Source: Novosphingobium beihaiense (GTDB lineage: Bacteria; Pseudomonadota; Alphaproteobacteria; Sphingomonadales; Sphingomonadaceae). Taken from it: a DNA stretch of 64,000 nt. The DNA lies in assembly GCF_022832375.1 (NCBI RefSeq), contig NZ_JALHLG010000035.1, positions 1-64,000 on the forward strand. The letters are read 5' to 3'. Positions 16,135 to 25,396 of the stretch are shown here, in pieces. Numbering within the stretch: the stretch's first letter is position 1; each line of letters opens with the position of its first letter. Made by a program: the position numbers and the translations under genes. Under the pieces are notes generated by a model, which saw only the letters and a program-made list of their open reading frames with translations, was not told where the DNA came from and did no database searches.

Positions 16135-17241
16135 ATGGATGAAGTCGGTGCGATCGTTGTGGGGGCCGGTGTCGTAGGGCTTGCGGTTTCGCGGGCGCTG
16201 GCACTGGCCGGTCACGAAGTGATGATTCTGGAACGGGAGCGGCAGTTCGGAACGGTTACCTCTTCCCGCAACAGCGGGGTGATCCATGCAGGTCTCTATT
16301 ACCCCGAAGGATCGCTGAAGGCGCAGCTCTGCGTAGAGGGACGGCGCCTGCTTTACGATTTCTGCGAAAGGCGCGGCGTGCCGCACCGGCGCTGCGGGAA
16401 GCTGATCATTGCTGCGAGCGAAGCGGAATTTCCCGCGCTCGACGCGGTGATGGCACGCGGCGGCGCAGCCGGTGTCACCGATCTCGTGCGGCTGGAGCCT
16501 GCGGAGGCGCAGGCGATCGAGCCGGAACTGGTCTGCGCGGGGGCCGTTCATTCTCCCTCGACGGGCATTGTCGATCAGCATGGCCTGATGCTGGCCCTGC
16601 TGGGTGAAGCCGAAGCGCATGGGGCCATGCTGGTTTGCGATGCGCCGGTCGGCACTATCGCAAAGGATGGCGCGCGCTGGACGGTTGAAGTCGGCGAAAC
16701 GCGCCTTGCCGCGCCGGTTCTCGTCAATGCTGCCGGGCTGGGCGCACAGGCGCTGGCGCAGACGATAGACGCGCTTGATCCGGCGCTGGTGCCGCCGCTG
16801 TTTCTGGCCAAGGGGTGCTACTTCTCCTATGCCGGGAAGGTGCCGTTTTCCCGGCTGATCTATCCGGTGCCCGGACCGGCGAGCCTTGGCACGCATTTCA
16901 CGCTGGACCTTGGCGGACAGGCGCGTTTCGGGCCGGACATTCACTGGATCGACGCGATCGACTACACCGTCGATCCCGCGTTGAAGCCAGGGTTCCTTGC
17001 CGAGGCGCGGCGGATCTGGCCCGGTGTGGAAGAGGAGCGGCTGCAACCTGCCTATGCCGGTGTCCGCCCGAAGCTGGCCGGGCCGGGCATGGCCACTGCG
17101 GACTTCGTGTTGCAGGGGGAAGAGGCGCATGGTCTGCCGGGCCTGATCAATCTGTTCGGCATCGAATCGCCGGGGCTCACGGCTTCGCTGGCTATCGCGG
17201 AGCGGGTAGCGCAGATGGCGGGCCGGCCTGCCTCCCGGTGA
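16135..17241 (+). CDS. FAD-dependent oxidoreductase, L-2-hydroxyglutarate oxidase-like
   Basis: A 368-residue DAO-type flavoprotein: the FAD-binding VVGAGVVGLAVSRALALAGHEVMILER at the N-terminus, the SSRNSGVIHAGLYYPEGSLKA segment characteristic of the LhgO/YgaF group, and GIESPGLTASLAIAE at the C-terminus. The family oxidises 2-hydroxy acids (L-2-hydroxyglutarate) or related compounds. Here it may oxidise a hydroxy-acid intermediate of the island. It sits 60 bp after BKACE2 and upstream of the sulfotransferase gene. Confidence 0.85.
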   Translation: MDEVGAIVVGAGVVGLAVSRALALAGHEVMILERERQFGTVTSSRNSGVIHAGLYYPEGSLKAQLCVEGRRLLYDFCERRGVPHRRCGKLIIAASEAEFPALDAVMARGGAAGVTDLVRLEPAEAQAIEPELVCAGAVHSPSTGIVDQHGLMLALLGEAEAHGAMLVCDAPVGTIAKDGARWTVEVGETRLAAPVLVNAAGLGAQALAQTIDALDPALVPPLFLAKGCYFSYAGKVPFSRLIYPVPGPASLGTHFTLDLGGQARFGPDIHWIDAIDYTVDPALKPGFLAEARRIWPGVEEERLQPAYAGVRPKLAGPGMATADFVLQGEEAHGLPGLINLFGIESPGLTASLAIAERVAQMAGRPASR

Positions 17242-17398
17242 GGTTATCGATTGAATGGGCCGGGCGCGCTGGCTAGGCTCGCCGCTTTCGCGCGGGCAGC
17301 GCTTTGGGCGGAGTAGTGGCCGTTATACTGCATGGACTGAATGTCTGTTGGGAAATGGGGGAAGGCGTGTCTCGCGCTGCTTGCGCCAAGGTGGCCGC

Positions 17399-18967
17399 GT
17401 GACGCCGGAAGCACAGGCGAGGGCGGCGCTTGCCCGGGGCGATCTTCCGGCCGCGGCGGCAGCGGCCAAAGCGCTTGCGCAGGGCCGTCCGGAGAGCCCG
17501 GCGGGCTTTTTCCTGATGGGCATGGTCGCGGCCGAAGCTGGCCAGATCGCCAAGGCGGTGCCGTTGGTCCAGGCGGCGGTGGCGCGTGGGCCGCAGGCGG
17601 AACACCTCGCCCAGCTTGCCAGGCTGCTGATCTTGCTGCGGCGCGAAGGCGAGGCGGGGGAGGCCGCCCATGCCGCGATGGGGCTGGCCCCGCGCGATGC
17701 GCTGACGCTCGATACGATCGGCTGCGTTCTGACCCGGCTGGGCGATCATGAAGCGTCGCTCGCGCCCTTTACGGCGGCTGTGGCGGCAGAGCCGGACAAT
17801 CTGGAGTACCGTTACAATCTGGCGGCTGCCAGCGGCTTCACCGGCCGGGTGGACGATGCGCGCGCGCACTACGAGGCGATCCTGGCGGCCGATCCCGGCA
17901 ATGCGCGCGCGCATTATGCACTGGCGATCCTGGCCCGGCAGACGGTGCAAGCCAATCATGTGCCGAGGCTGGAAAGGGCCCTCGCCGGGGCAGACCGGCC
18001 CGAAGACGCGCTGCGCATCCGCTATGCCCTGGCCAAGGAACTGGAAGATATTGGCGATGCCTCGGGTGCCTTTCGCTACCTGTCCGCCGCCAATGCCGCA
18101 CAGAAACAGGCGCTCGGCTATGATTTCGAGCAGGATGCGGCGATGTTCGATGCGCTGGAAGCGCTCTTCGGCGAGGGAGGCGATGCGCTGGCCGCGGGCG
18201 ATGGCTATCCGGACCCGGCCCCCATATTCGTGGTGGGCATGCCGCGCACCGGCACGACTCTGACCGATCGTATCCTGTCATCGCACCGCGATGTGGGATC
18301 GGCGGGAGAACTGCAGGCCATGCCGCTGGCGGTCAAGCAGGCCGCGCGAACGGCATCGCGCACCGTCATAGATCCGGAGACGATCAGGGCGAGCGGGGCC
18401 ATCGATCCCATGGTGATCGGCAAGGCCTATATGGCCCGGGCGAGCCATCAGCGGCCCAAAGGCGCAGCGCGCTTTGTCGACAAGCTGCCCGCGAATTTCC
18501 TCTATACCGGCCATATCGTGCGGGCCTTGCCTCAGGCGCGGATCGTCTGCCTGCGCCGCAATCCGATGGATACGGTCTGGAGCAACTACAAAAACCTGTT
18601 TTCCAGCCAGTCCGCCTATTATGCCTATTCCTATGACCTGATGGACACGGCGCGCTACTATCTGCGTTTCGACCGGCTGATGGCCTTGTGGGACCACCTC
18701 TGGCCGGGGCGGGTGCTGCAATTATCATACGAAGAGCTTGTGGCTGATCAGGAAGGGCAGACCCGGCGCCTGCTGGACCATTGCGGCCTTGAATGGGATG
18801 CGGCTTGCCTGTCGTTCCATGAAAACAGTGCCGCCGTGGCGACCCCCAGCGCCGCCCAGGTGCGGCGTAAGCTCAACAGCGAAGGGATCTGCCGTTGGAA
18901 GACCCATGCGCAGGGTATGGATGAAGTTCGCGCCTTTTTCGAGGCGCAAGGTATTTTGACAGACTGA
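17399..18967 (+). CDS. TPR-repeat sulfotransferase
   Basis: A 522-residue fusion of an N-terminal TPR solenoid (about residues 1-260) and a C-terminal sulfotransferase domain. The PAPS 5'-phosphosulfate loop reads VVGMPRTGTTL near residue 280, and the 3'-phosphate region includes RIVCLRRNPMDTVWSNYKNLF. The frame is open from 17255, but the GTG at 17399, with AAGGTGG upstream, gives the natural N-terminus VTPEAQ. TPR-sulfotransferases are common in sphingomonads and other alphaproteobacteria, and their acceptors are mostly unknown. It is the last gene before a bidirectional terminator. Confidence 0.87.
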   Translation: MTPEAQARAALARGDLPAAAAAAKALAQGRPESPAGFFLMGMVAAEAGQIAKAVPLVQAAVARGPQAEHLAQLARLLILLRREGEAGEAAHAAMGLAPRDALTLDTIGCVLTRLGDHEASLAPFTAAVAAEPDNLEYRYNLAAASGFTGRVDDARAHYEAILAADPGNARAHYALAILARQTVQANHVPRLERALAGADRPEDALRIRYALAKELEDIGDASGAFRYLSAANAAQKQALGYDFEQDAAMFDALEALFGEGGDALAAGDGYPDPAPIFVVGMPRTGTTLTDRILSSHRDVGSAGELQAMPLAVKQAARTASRTVIDPETIRASGAIDPMVIGKAYMARASHQRPKGAARFVDKLPANFLYTGHIVRALPQARIVCLRRNPMDTVWSNYKNLFSSQSAYYAYSYDLMDTARYYLRFDRLMALWDHLWPGRVLQLSYEELVADQEGQTRRLLDHCGLEWDAACLSFHENSAAVATPSAAQVRRKLNSEGICRWKTHAQGMDEVRAFFEAQGILTD

Positions 18968-19013
18968 TTGCGGCGAGGGAAAGGCTACGCGCCTTTTCTT
19001 ACGCTGCAAGGAA

Positions 19014-19045
19014 AAGGGCGGCACCGCTGATGCGGCACCGCCCTT
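19014..19045. terminator. Bidirectional terminator hairpin
   Basis: AAGGGCGG-CA-CCGC (19014-19027), loop TGAT, then GCGG-CA-CCGCCCTT (19032-19045). The stem is 14 bp with a 2-bp internal mismatch. It lies between the convergent sulfotransferase and TonB receptor genes, where a terminator for both is expected. Confidence 0.6.
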
Positions 19046-19088
19046 CCTGCGTTGGCGGCTGGGTGCGACCCTCAGAGCCTCCGCCCCA

Positions 19089-21530
19089 TTAATATTTGAT
19101 ACGTGCCTCGATGCCGAAAGTGCGCGGATTGACGACAGCGTGCTTGTAGTAACGCACGACAACACCATCGTTGACGCCAGAACGCGAACGGTCCTGATCG
19201 ACCGCCGACACGGCAAATTTGTCAAAGATGTTGTTCGCGAACAGGCTGAGGCTGAACTTGTCCGTTTCATAGGAAAGGGATGCACGGTGCAGCACATAGC
19301 TGGGCAGCTTGTCGCCATAGGTGCGCTCCCAGCCGAGGCGGGAGACGACACTGCCGCGATAGGTGGCTGTCCAGTTCGCGACGATATCGCCATTCGCCAT
19401 AGGGGCGGTGTAAGTCACGCCCAGGCTGCCCGAGTTCTTCGCTGATCCAGGCAGGCGATCGCCGTCAAGAGCGCTCCCCTGCGTGAACTTGGGAGGCGCG
19501 CTCGGGTTCGCATTCGATTGGTAGGGGCCGTAATAACCCGGCACCGGGCGGTAGGTGATGATCCCCGGCACGTCTTCCGTCAGTTTGGCGTCGGTGTAGG
19601 AATAGGTGCCCTGAATCGACAATTGCGGGACCGGCTTGAACTGGAACGAGGTTTCGAAGCCCTTGGATCTCGCCGCGCCGCCGTTGACCGTAATGCCCGT
19701 GGCGCCATAGAGCGTCGCGGACGCGACCTGAATGCCTTCCCACTTGATGTGGAAGACATTGAAGTTGAACGACAGCTTGCGGTCGAACAATTGTGTGCGA
19801 ATGCCAAGTTCGATGTTCTTGGTCGTATCGGGGCCATACTGGAGTTCGTCCGGCAAGGCACAGATGATCTGCTGCCCGGGCTGGACATCGGCAGGACAAG
19901 GGGCAACCCGGTTCGGGCCGCCGATGCGATAGCCCTTGCTGTACGTGGCGTAGGCCATGACGTCCGGCGAGAAGTTGTAGGATGTGTTGAACTTCCACAC
20001 CCAGCCATCCTTGCCTGCCTTGCCGCCGTTGACGGGCAAGTCGTAGGGGCTGAGCGGATCACCCAGCAGCGGCAGCGCTGCTGCGCCCGCAATGGTCGAG
20101 CTGTATTTGAAATAGCGCGTGCCGGCGGTGACCTGCCATTCCGGCGTCACATGGAACGTGCCCTCACCGAAAATGGCCTTCTCGGTTACCTTCGACTTGA
20201 CGTAGCTGACATACTCCAATTCGTCCGGATTGGAGGCGAGATCGACCCACGGGTGGCCGGGCACATGCTCGGCATAATCGCTGTGATACTTGTTCTCGTT
20301 GTAGAAACCGCCGAGAACCCAGCTGAACGGGCCGCCATGTGTGGAAACAAGGCGGATCTCCTGATTGAACTGCTTGCGGCGGCGGTCAAACTCGCTCCAG
20401 CTCGAAAAGGCAGGGAACGATTCATAGCCATAGTCGAGGTCGAGCAACAAGTCGGTGTTGTCGCCCTCCAGAAGCCCCTTGTCTTCTGTATAGGCTGTCG
20501 TCGCAACGAGATCGGCGAAATCGGCAATGTTCGCGTTGATCTCCATGCTGGCGAGATGCGCGTGGCGGTCGACCGGCTCTTTATAGCGGCCGGCGTTTTC
20601 GTACTTGCCGGTGCCGAGCACGCCTGCGCTGTTGGCCTGCGCGCCATCGGTCTTGGTACGCTGGTAGGCATAAGTGAAAATCACTTTCAGATCATCGCTG
20701 GTCTGAAGCAGCAACTGGTTGCGCGTGGTGAAGGTTCTCTCGAAATTGAGATCCTTGCGCTTGTAGAGGTTTGCGGCACGGCCTGCGTCCGAGATGCTGT
20801 CGGGGCCGTCCGGCTGCGGCAGGGAAACGCCCGGTTCCTGAAGGAGCAGCGGATAGTCGATGAAGCCCGGATCGTAGTAGTAGCCCGTGGCCGAACGGAA
20901 AGCGATGTGATCCTTGACGATCGGAATGTTGATCATGCCGTCGAGTTGATAGCCTGCATCGCCGGCATGGCTCTTGCCGTAGAGCCGACCATGCGCTGCG
21001 CCTTCGAAATTCTCGACATTGGGCCGGTTCGGAATGTAGCGGATCGCGCCTGCCAGCGTGCCGAGCCCGTAAAGCGTGCCTTGCGGGCCCAGCAGCGTTT
21101 CGACGCGCTGGATGTCGATCAGTTTGAAATCGTAGTAGAGCGGGACTTCGCCCAGATAAATGCCCAGAGCATTGTCGTAGGATGTGCCGCTCGCGTTCAC
21201 ATCGGATGCCCTGAGCCCGCGCAGCACGATCGTGCCGGTCGAACCCGAGCCGGTGTCCGAAACGGTCATGCCCGGGGTGAAATCGGCCAGGTCGCGCACG
21301 TCGTCGATCCGCTCGCGGTCGAGTTCCTCGGCGCTGACCGCAGAAATGTTGATCGGCGTGTCCATGATCGTCGTCGTGCGGCGGGTGGCCGTGACGACGA
21401 TGGCATTGCCGCTGTCGGCATCTGCGGCTGCTGCCGCCGCGTCATCCGCCCATGCCGGTGCCGCGAGCGTGACGCTCGTGAATATGGTTGCTGATAGAAG
21501 CCCCGCCCTTAGCTTCGCATGATTTGCCAT
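19089..21530 (-). CDS. TonB-dependent receptor
   Basis: An 813-residue outer-membrane receptor. Signal peptide to about residue 28 (ending APAWADD), a TonB-box-like AIVVTATRR, a plug domain with IQRVETLLGPQGTLYGLGTLAGAIRYIPNRP, and a barrel ending in FGIEARIKY. The ligand is not predictable. It is transcribed toward the catabolic island and ends at the shared terminator. Its upstream region (21531-21734) contains no copy of the palindromes found in the flanking regulons, so its regulation is separate or unknown. Confidence 0.92.
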   Translation of the reverse strand: MANHAKLRAGLLSATIFTSVTLAAPAWADDAAAAAADADSGNAIVVTATRRTTTIMDTPINISAVSAEELDRERIDDVRDLADFTPGMTVSDTGSGSTGTIVLRGLRASDVNASGTSYDNALGIYLGEVPLYYDFKLIDIQRVETLLGPQGTLYGLGTLAGAIRYIPNRPNVENFEGAAHGRLYGKSHAGDAGYQLDGMINIPIVKDHIAFRSATGYYYDPGFIDYPLLLQEPGVSLPQPDGPDSISDAGRAANLYKRKDLNFERTFTTRNQLLLQTSDDLKVIFTYAYQRTKTDGAQANSAGVLGTGKYENAGRYKEPVDRHAHLASMEINANIADFADLVATTAYTEDKGLLEGDNTDLLLDLDYGYESFPAFSSWSEFDRRRKQFNQEIRLVSTHGGPFSWVLGGFYNENKYHSDYAEHVPGHPWVDLASNPDELEYVSYVKSKVTEKAIFGEGTFHVTPEWQVTAGTRYFKYSSTIAGAAALPLLGDPLSPYDLPVNGGKAGKDGWVWKFNTSYNFSPDVMAYATYSKGYRIGGPNRVAPCPADVQPGQQIICALPDELQYGPDTTKNIELGIRTQLFDRKLSFNFNVFHIKWEGIQVASATLYGATGITVNGGAARSKGFETSFQFKPVPQLSIQGTYSYTDAKLTEDVPGIITYRPVPGYYGPYQSNANPSAPPKFTQGSALDGDRLPGSAKNSGSLGVTYTAPMANGDIVANWTATYRGSVVSRLGWERTYGDKLPSYVLHRASLSYETDKFSLSLFANNIFDKFAVSAVDQDRSRSGVNDGVVVRYYKHAVVNPRTFGIEARIKY

Positions 21531-21734
21531 GTGCTACCCCCTTTTCTGGATTAAGTGCTCCCGTGCCCTGACGCCTCTTCGCCAGAACCTGAGATGTTGT
21601 TGAATTTTTGAACTCCCGAGCGTGCTGGTTCCGTTTGCCCCAATGGGCGGGCAGCGCGCTTGTGGTCCGGTTTTCTCAAATTGAATGCGTCAAAGCGTGC
21701 GATCCCGTTTTCTGTCCTGGCCGGGATCGGCCAG

Positions 21735-22787
21735 TCACTTGGCTGCAGATGCCGTCTTGTGGCCCTGTTTTTTCTTGATCCGCTCTATCAAGGGCTGAAA
21801 CGGGAACATGAACTGCTCCCAGATCGACAGCCGCCTGCGCTCGTCCTGCCCTACGATGGTGGACTCCCCTTCGTGGTACGTGCCGAACATGCGATCGAAG
21901 ATGATCAGCGAGTTGCCGTAGTTGCAGCGGGTGCTCTCGTAATCCACGGAATGATGCAGGCTGTGGTGCCGGATCGTTGTGAAGATATACGAGTAGAACA
22001 GCGGCGGATTGGAGCGCACATTGGCGTGCGCGAAAATGGACACTGCGCTCAACACGTTGAAGGCGCAGAACAGCGCAGGCAGCTGGAAATCGAACAGCGC
22101 AACCACGCTAAGGCTGATCAGGAAAAGTTCGATGGGATTGCCGACCGACCCCTTCATCGCATTGAGCTGGGTGATGTGATGATGCGGCGCGTGGGTCAGC
22201 CACAGCGGATGCCAATTGTGCATGGCCCGGTGCATCCAGTATTGCCCGAACTCGATCAGGCAGATCACCAGTGCAACCTGCACCAGAAACGGCGCGTGCA
22301 GTGTCCATTCGGTGGTGATGCCAAGCGAGTGCTTCAGCGCCCTCAGCGGCTCTTCGGCCAGCTTCTCCGAAACCCAGGCAATCGCCGTGTATCCCAGGAC
22401 GACGTAAAAGACGTCCGTGACGAACTCGCGTATGTTCAGCCGCCAGCCTTCATGCCGTTCCAGCACCCATTCCAGAGCCTGGACGAACGCCGTCGTCAGG
22501 CTGCCCGCCACGAGTATGGACAAGGGATTGCTGGTCCATGCCTCGGGCCCGAAAGCCCAGAACAGAACGATCACAGTGACGGTTGCGGGCGGCAGCAGAT
22601 CGACAAGCAGCTTCCCTGCAGTTTTCCTGCCGTGACCGTCCGTGCCGCCGGTGTTGTGCGAACCCGAAGGGCTGAGAACCGGGACAGGAGTTTCGCTGGA
22701 GTCGATGCCGCCAGCGATCGATCGCGCATCGTCTGAAGAAGCAGCATTGTAGGCCGGCAGTTGATCCATCGAAAATCTCCCCTTCAA
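21735..22787 (-). CDS. Sterol desaturase / fatty acid hydroxylase family membrane protein
   Basis: A 350-residue integral membrane diiron protein. The histidine clusters of the superfamily are present: HRAMHN (HxxxH), HAPHHH (HxxHH), and a C-terminal HHSLHH. Four or so hydrophobic segments flank them, and a polar N-terminal stretch of about 70 residues precedes the first. The family hydroxylates or desaturates sterols, fatty acids or carotenoids. Upstream at 22870-22893 is a dyad resembling the operators of the NikR-like regulon, which would link this gene to the guanidine/urea region. Substrate unknown. Confidence 0.88.
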   Translation of the reverse strand: MKGRFSMDQLPAYNAASSDDARSIAGGIDSSETPVPVLSPSGSHNTGGTDGHGRKTAGKLLVDLLPPATVTVIVLFWAFGPEAWTSNPLSILVAGSLTTAFVQALEWVLERHEGWRLNIREFVTDVFYVVLGYTAIAWVSEKLAEEPLRALKHSLGITTEWTLHAPFLVQVALVICLIEFGQYWMHRAMHNWHPLWLTHAPHHHITQLNAMKGSVGNPIELFLISLSVVALFDFQLPALFCAFNVLSAVSIFAHANVRSNPPLFYSYIFTTIRHHSLHHSVDYESTRCNYGNSLIIFDRMFGTYHEGESTIVGQDERRRLSIWEQFMFPFQPLIERIKKKQGHKTASAAK

Positions 22788-22869
22788 GCCGGAGACCGGC
22801 TTGATGTTTCAGATTCTCTCTCCCGGTTAGGTATCGCTCGTACCCGGCGATTTGACACACGGTATTGAT

Positions 22870-22893
22870 ATTACCAATTGCGTCAAGAGTATT
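22870..22893. promoter_or_regulatory. RHH operator O4 (candidate)
   Basis: ATTAC-N14-GTATT over 24 bp, one base off the ATTAC-N14-GTAAT architecture of the operators at 25251, 25931 and 28723. It shares the flanking GATATTACCA with O1. It lies 83 bp upstream of the sterol-desaturase-like gene. Confidence 0.45.
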
Positions 22894-23033
22894 AATTTCA
22901 GGCCGGTGAATTGTGATCGGAAAATCGGAAAGTGCCTGAAATTCAGCGTTATTGCCGGAGTGTGAGGCAGCCTGCACCAGACCTTTCTGATGCGCGCATG
23001 CCACACACGGCGTTCGCAGCGCTCATGATTCGC

Positions 23034-23059
23034 GGCCTGCCGGCCCATGCCGGCAGGCC
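23034..23059 (-). terminator. Hairpin after the metallo-beta-lactamase gene pair
   Basis: GGCCTGCCGGC (23034-23044), loop CCAT, then its exact reverse complement (23049-23059). It is a perfect 11-bp stem starting 5 bp beyond the stop codon of the minus-strand gene. It lacks a T-run. Confidence 0.55.
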
Positions 23060-23064
23060 CGGTA

Positions 23065-24078
23065 TCAGCTGTAGCGGTAGGGATTTTGATCGATCGTCGT
23101 CGTGCCGCGTGTCTGGTTGCACAGGAAGACGGTGCCCGTGAAGTAGATGCCCGGTTCGGTGACTGTCTGCGCATAGGCATAGGCCTCGCGCAATTGCTGC
23201 ACTGTCATCTGCACGGGCGCCTCGTCGGGCTGGTAGGTCATGCCATAGGCATAGTCCTGGCCGTCCTTGCTGATCTCCACATGGCAGCCCATGACATGCG
23301 TTACCGGATGGGTGTCGCAGAAGTCGATCAGCCGCTTCATGCTGTCGAACCAGGGCTGCCAGAAGCTGATGTAGCAGCGCCCCCGGTAGAACATGTCTCC
23401 CGTGAAAAGGATCTGGGTATAGCTGTCGTAATAGGCGAATTCGGACACGACATGGCCCGGCGATCCCCAGATCAGGATGTCGCGGCCGCCCAGATCCAGC
23501 GTCACGCGTTCCTCGGGAAACTCGGTCATGCCCCAGAAGCCGACCATTTCCTCATGCGTCAGTCCCATGCAGCGCGTGTTCGGGCGGTCCGCGAACTGGT
23601 TGGCCGCGGCATAGTGGTCTGCATGGAGGTGCGTGAAGGCCACCAGCAGTTCCATGCTGGCGGGATCGCGGCCATTGCGGCGGCACCAGTCCTCAATGCA
23701 CTGGTCCACGACGCCGCGCTGGTCCCAGTCGTTGCGCAGCTGGACGAAGCCTTCATCGAGCAGCAGCACCCGGTCGTTGCCGAAATAGAGCGGCGCGAAA
23801 GGCGCTTCGTAGCTGTAGGCCTTGTTCTGCCGCAGGATGGCGGTGTGCGCGTTGTACCAGTGGACCTGCACCGGCGGATCGGTGTTGTCCATGCAGGAGG
23901 AGGAGCCGCAGATCCACTTGTCCGGAAACTGGCCGGAGGCGGGAAGATTGCTCTTGAAATCGACCGGGGCCGGACGGGTGGCGGCGGCCGCCGCATCGGA
24001 AAGGCCGGCCAGCCCCGCGCCCGACAGCGGGATAGCGGCGGCTGCTGCATTGTAGCCAAGGAAACTGCGACGATCCAC
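23065..24078 (-). CDS. Secreted (Tat) metallo-beta-lactamase-fold hydrolase
   Basis: A 337-residue MBL-fold protein starting at GTG 24078 (GGGAGAG upstream). The N-terminus DRRSFLG followed by an Ala-rich hydrophobic stretch is a twin-arginine signal, so it acts in the periplasm. The full metal set is present: THLHADH (HxHxDH), GSPGHV, a GDMF Asp and GCHVEIS His. The family hydrolyses esters, amides, sulfates or thioesters; no closer subfamily is recognised. It is the second gene of a pair with the related protein at 24096, 17 bp apart. The pair is divergent from the NikR-like gene across operator O1. Confidence 0.87.
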   Translation of the reverse strand: MDRRSFLGYNAAAAAIPLSGAGLAGLSDAAAAATRPAPVDFKSNLPASGQFPDKWICGSSSCMDNTDPPVQVHWYNAHTAILRQNKAYSYEAPFAPLYFGNDRVLLLDEGFVQLRNDWDQRGVVDQCIEDWCRRNGRDPASMELLVAFTHLHADHYAAANQFADRPNTRCMGLTHEEMVGFWGMTEFPEERVTLDLGGRDILIWGSPGHVVSEFAYYDSYTQILFTGDMFYRGRCYISFWQPWFDSMKRLIDFCDTHPVTHVMGCHVEISKDGQDYAYGMTYQPDEAPVQMTVQQLREAYAYAQTVTEPGIYFTGTVFLCNQTRGTTTIDQNPYRYS

Positions 24079-24095
24079 GAATGCTCTCCCTGTCG

Positions 24096-25184
24096 TCAAA
24101 AAGGGCGGGGCGGGCTGAAGTACGGCACGCCCTCGGGCCAGACGCGGGTGCGCTGATCGGGGCTGACGCCGTTGAACAGCACGAAATCGGGCCGGATCAG
24201 CATCATGTCCTTGCCCTGCACTTCGCGGGCATAGCGGATGGCCTCGCCGATCAACGCCGGTTCCATCTCCAGCACGCGCTCGTAGGGCTTGTACGTCGCG
24301 AAGCGCGGGTAGTAGCGGCCGGGTACGAACATCATTTCGATATGCCCGCCCAGAATCCACTTCACCGGGCGGCTGCCTGCAAAGGCCTCGAGCCGCTCCA
24401 GCGAGGCGGTGAAGTCGCGGTCGTTGCCGATGTTGATCTTGCCGGGAAACAGCAGGTCTCCGGTGAAGAGGAGATCGCAATAGGGATCGTAGAAGCTCAC
24501 GCCGTCCTTGTGCGCGCCCGGAGTCGGGATCACCTCGATCACGCGGTCGCCGAGATCGATCGCGCCGGTGCCCGAGGGCCAGTGGCTCTCGAGGCCATAG
24601 AAGCGTTTCATCACTTCCAGCGGCTTGGGCACCAGAGTGGTGTCCGGCCGCCCGGCGAACTGCACCAGCCCCTGATTCTGGGCGACATCCTCGCCCGAGG
24701 TCAGCGCGACGGTGAGGGGAACCTTGCGGCGCCCCCGCGCCTGGCCCCAACGCGTGATGATCGCATCGACCGTCTCGCGCAGCGGATAGTGCCGCGCGTT
24801 CGCCGTCGCCCCGGTATCGATCAGCAGAGCGCCCGCATTGCCGAACAGCAGATACGTGAACGGCGCTTCCCAGTGCACGCAGACGTTTTGGCGCAGGACG
24901 AAGGTGTCTTCGTTATACTGCACCACCTGCACGCGCGGATCGCGGTTCTTCGCCGCGACATTGGACCCGTAGGTCCAGCGGAAAGCCAGGTTGCCCGGCG
25001 CGGGGCCATCGCAGGCGTAGTCATGGATGACCGGTTCGGATGGATGCAGCGGCAAGGCGCTGTCGGTGTTGCGGACGCCCGGCGGGTTGTACCCCAGCGC
25101 CAGATTGCCGTTCGGGTACCAGCGCTTGGGCCCATCCCATGGATGGCCGGACGATGCAGGACTACAGGCCAGTTTCTCTGCCAC
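24096..25184 (-). CDS. MBL-fold protein lacking the HxHxDH metal motif
   Basis: A 362-residue protein from the GTG at 25184 (GGGGGGAA upstream; the frame is open to 25214). It aligns with the downstream MBL protein: FRWTYG..., a gap-free LLFGNAGALLIDTG strand, PTPGAHKDG, LFTGDLLFPGK and LGGHIEMM keep the later metal ligands. Where the partner has THLHADH this protein has TSGEDVA, so the first metal-binding motif is gone. No signal peptide is obvious. It may be an inactive partner, a scaffold or an enzyme with different chemistry. It lies 67 bp from operator O1. Confidence 0.8.
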   Translation of the reverse strand: MAEKLACSPASSGHPWDGPKRWYPNGNLALGYNPPGVRNTDSALPLHPSEPVIHDYACDGPAPGNLAFRWTYGSNVAAKNRDPRVQVVQYNEDTFVLRQNVCVHWEAPFTYLLFGNAGALLIDTGATANARHYPLRETVDAIITRWGQARGRRKVPLTVALTSGEDVAQNQGLVQFAGRPDTTLVPKPLEVMKRFYGLESHWPSGTGAIDLGDRVIEVIPTPGAHKDGVSFYDPYCDLLFTGDLLFPGKINIGNDRDFTASLERLEAFAGSRPVKWILGGHIEMMFVPGRYYPRFATYKPYERVLEMEPALIGEAIRYAREVQGKDMMLIRPDFVLFNGVSPDQRTRVWPEGVPYFSPPRPF

Positions 25185-25250
25185 AGAATTCCCCCCGGAA
25201 TGGTTCGTGAGCATGCGCCGCCGCGCTCAGGCAGGGGGTATGATATTGAT

Positions 25251-25274
25251 ATTACCATTTCTTTCAATGGTAAT
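25251..25274. promoter_or_regulatory. RHH operator O1
   Basis: Perfect inverted repeat ATTACCATT-N6-AATGGTAAT (25251-25259 and 25266-25274). It lies between the divergent MBL pair and the first NikR-like gene and could control both. It is the best copy of the four related dyads in the region. Confidence 0.7.
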
Positions 25275-25396
25275 AATTTTGCCTATAGTTCGTGCACATT
25301 TGTGACCGTTTCGCGGGTCCAGGGATGCTGATCCTTGCTAGTCGGGAGGACAGTATTGCGCTCGATGAATTTAAGACTATTTGGAGGGGCAATAGT

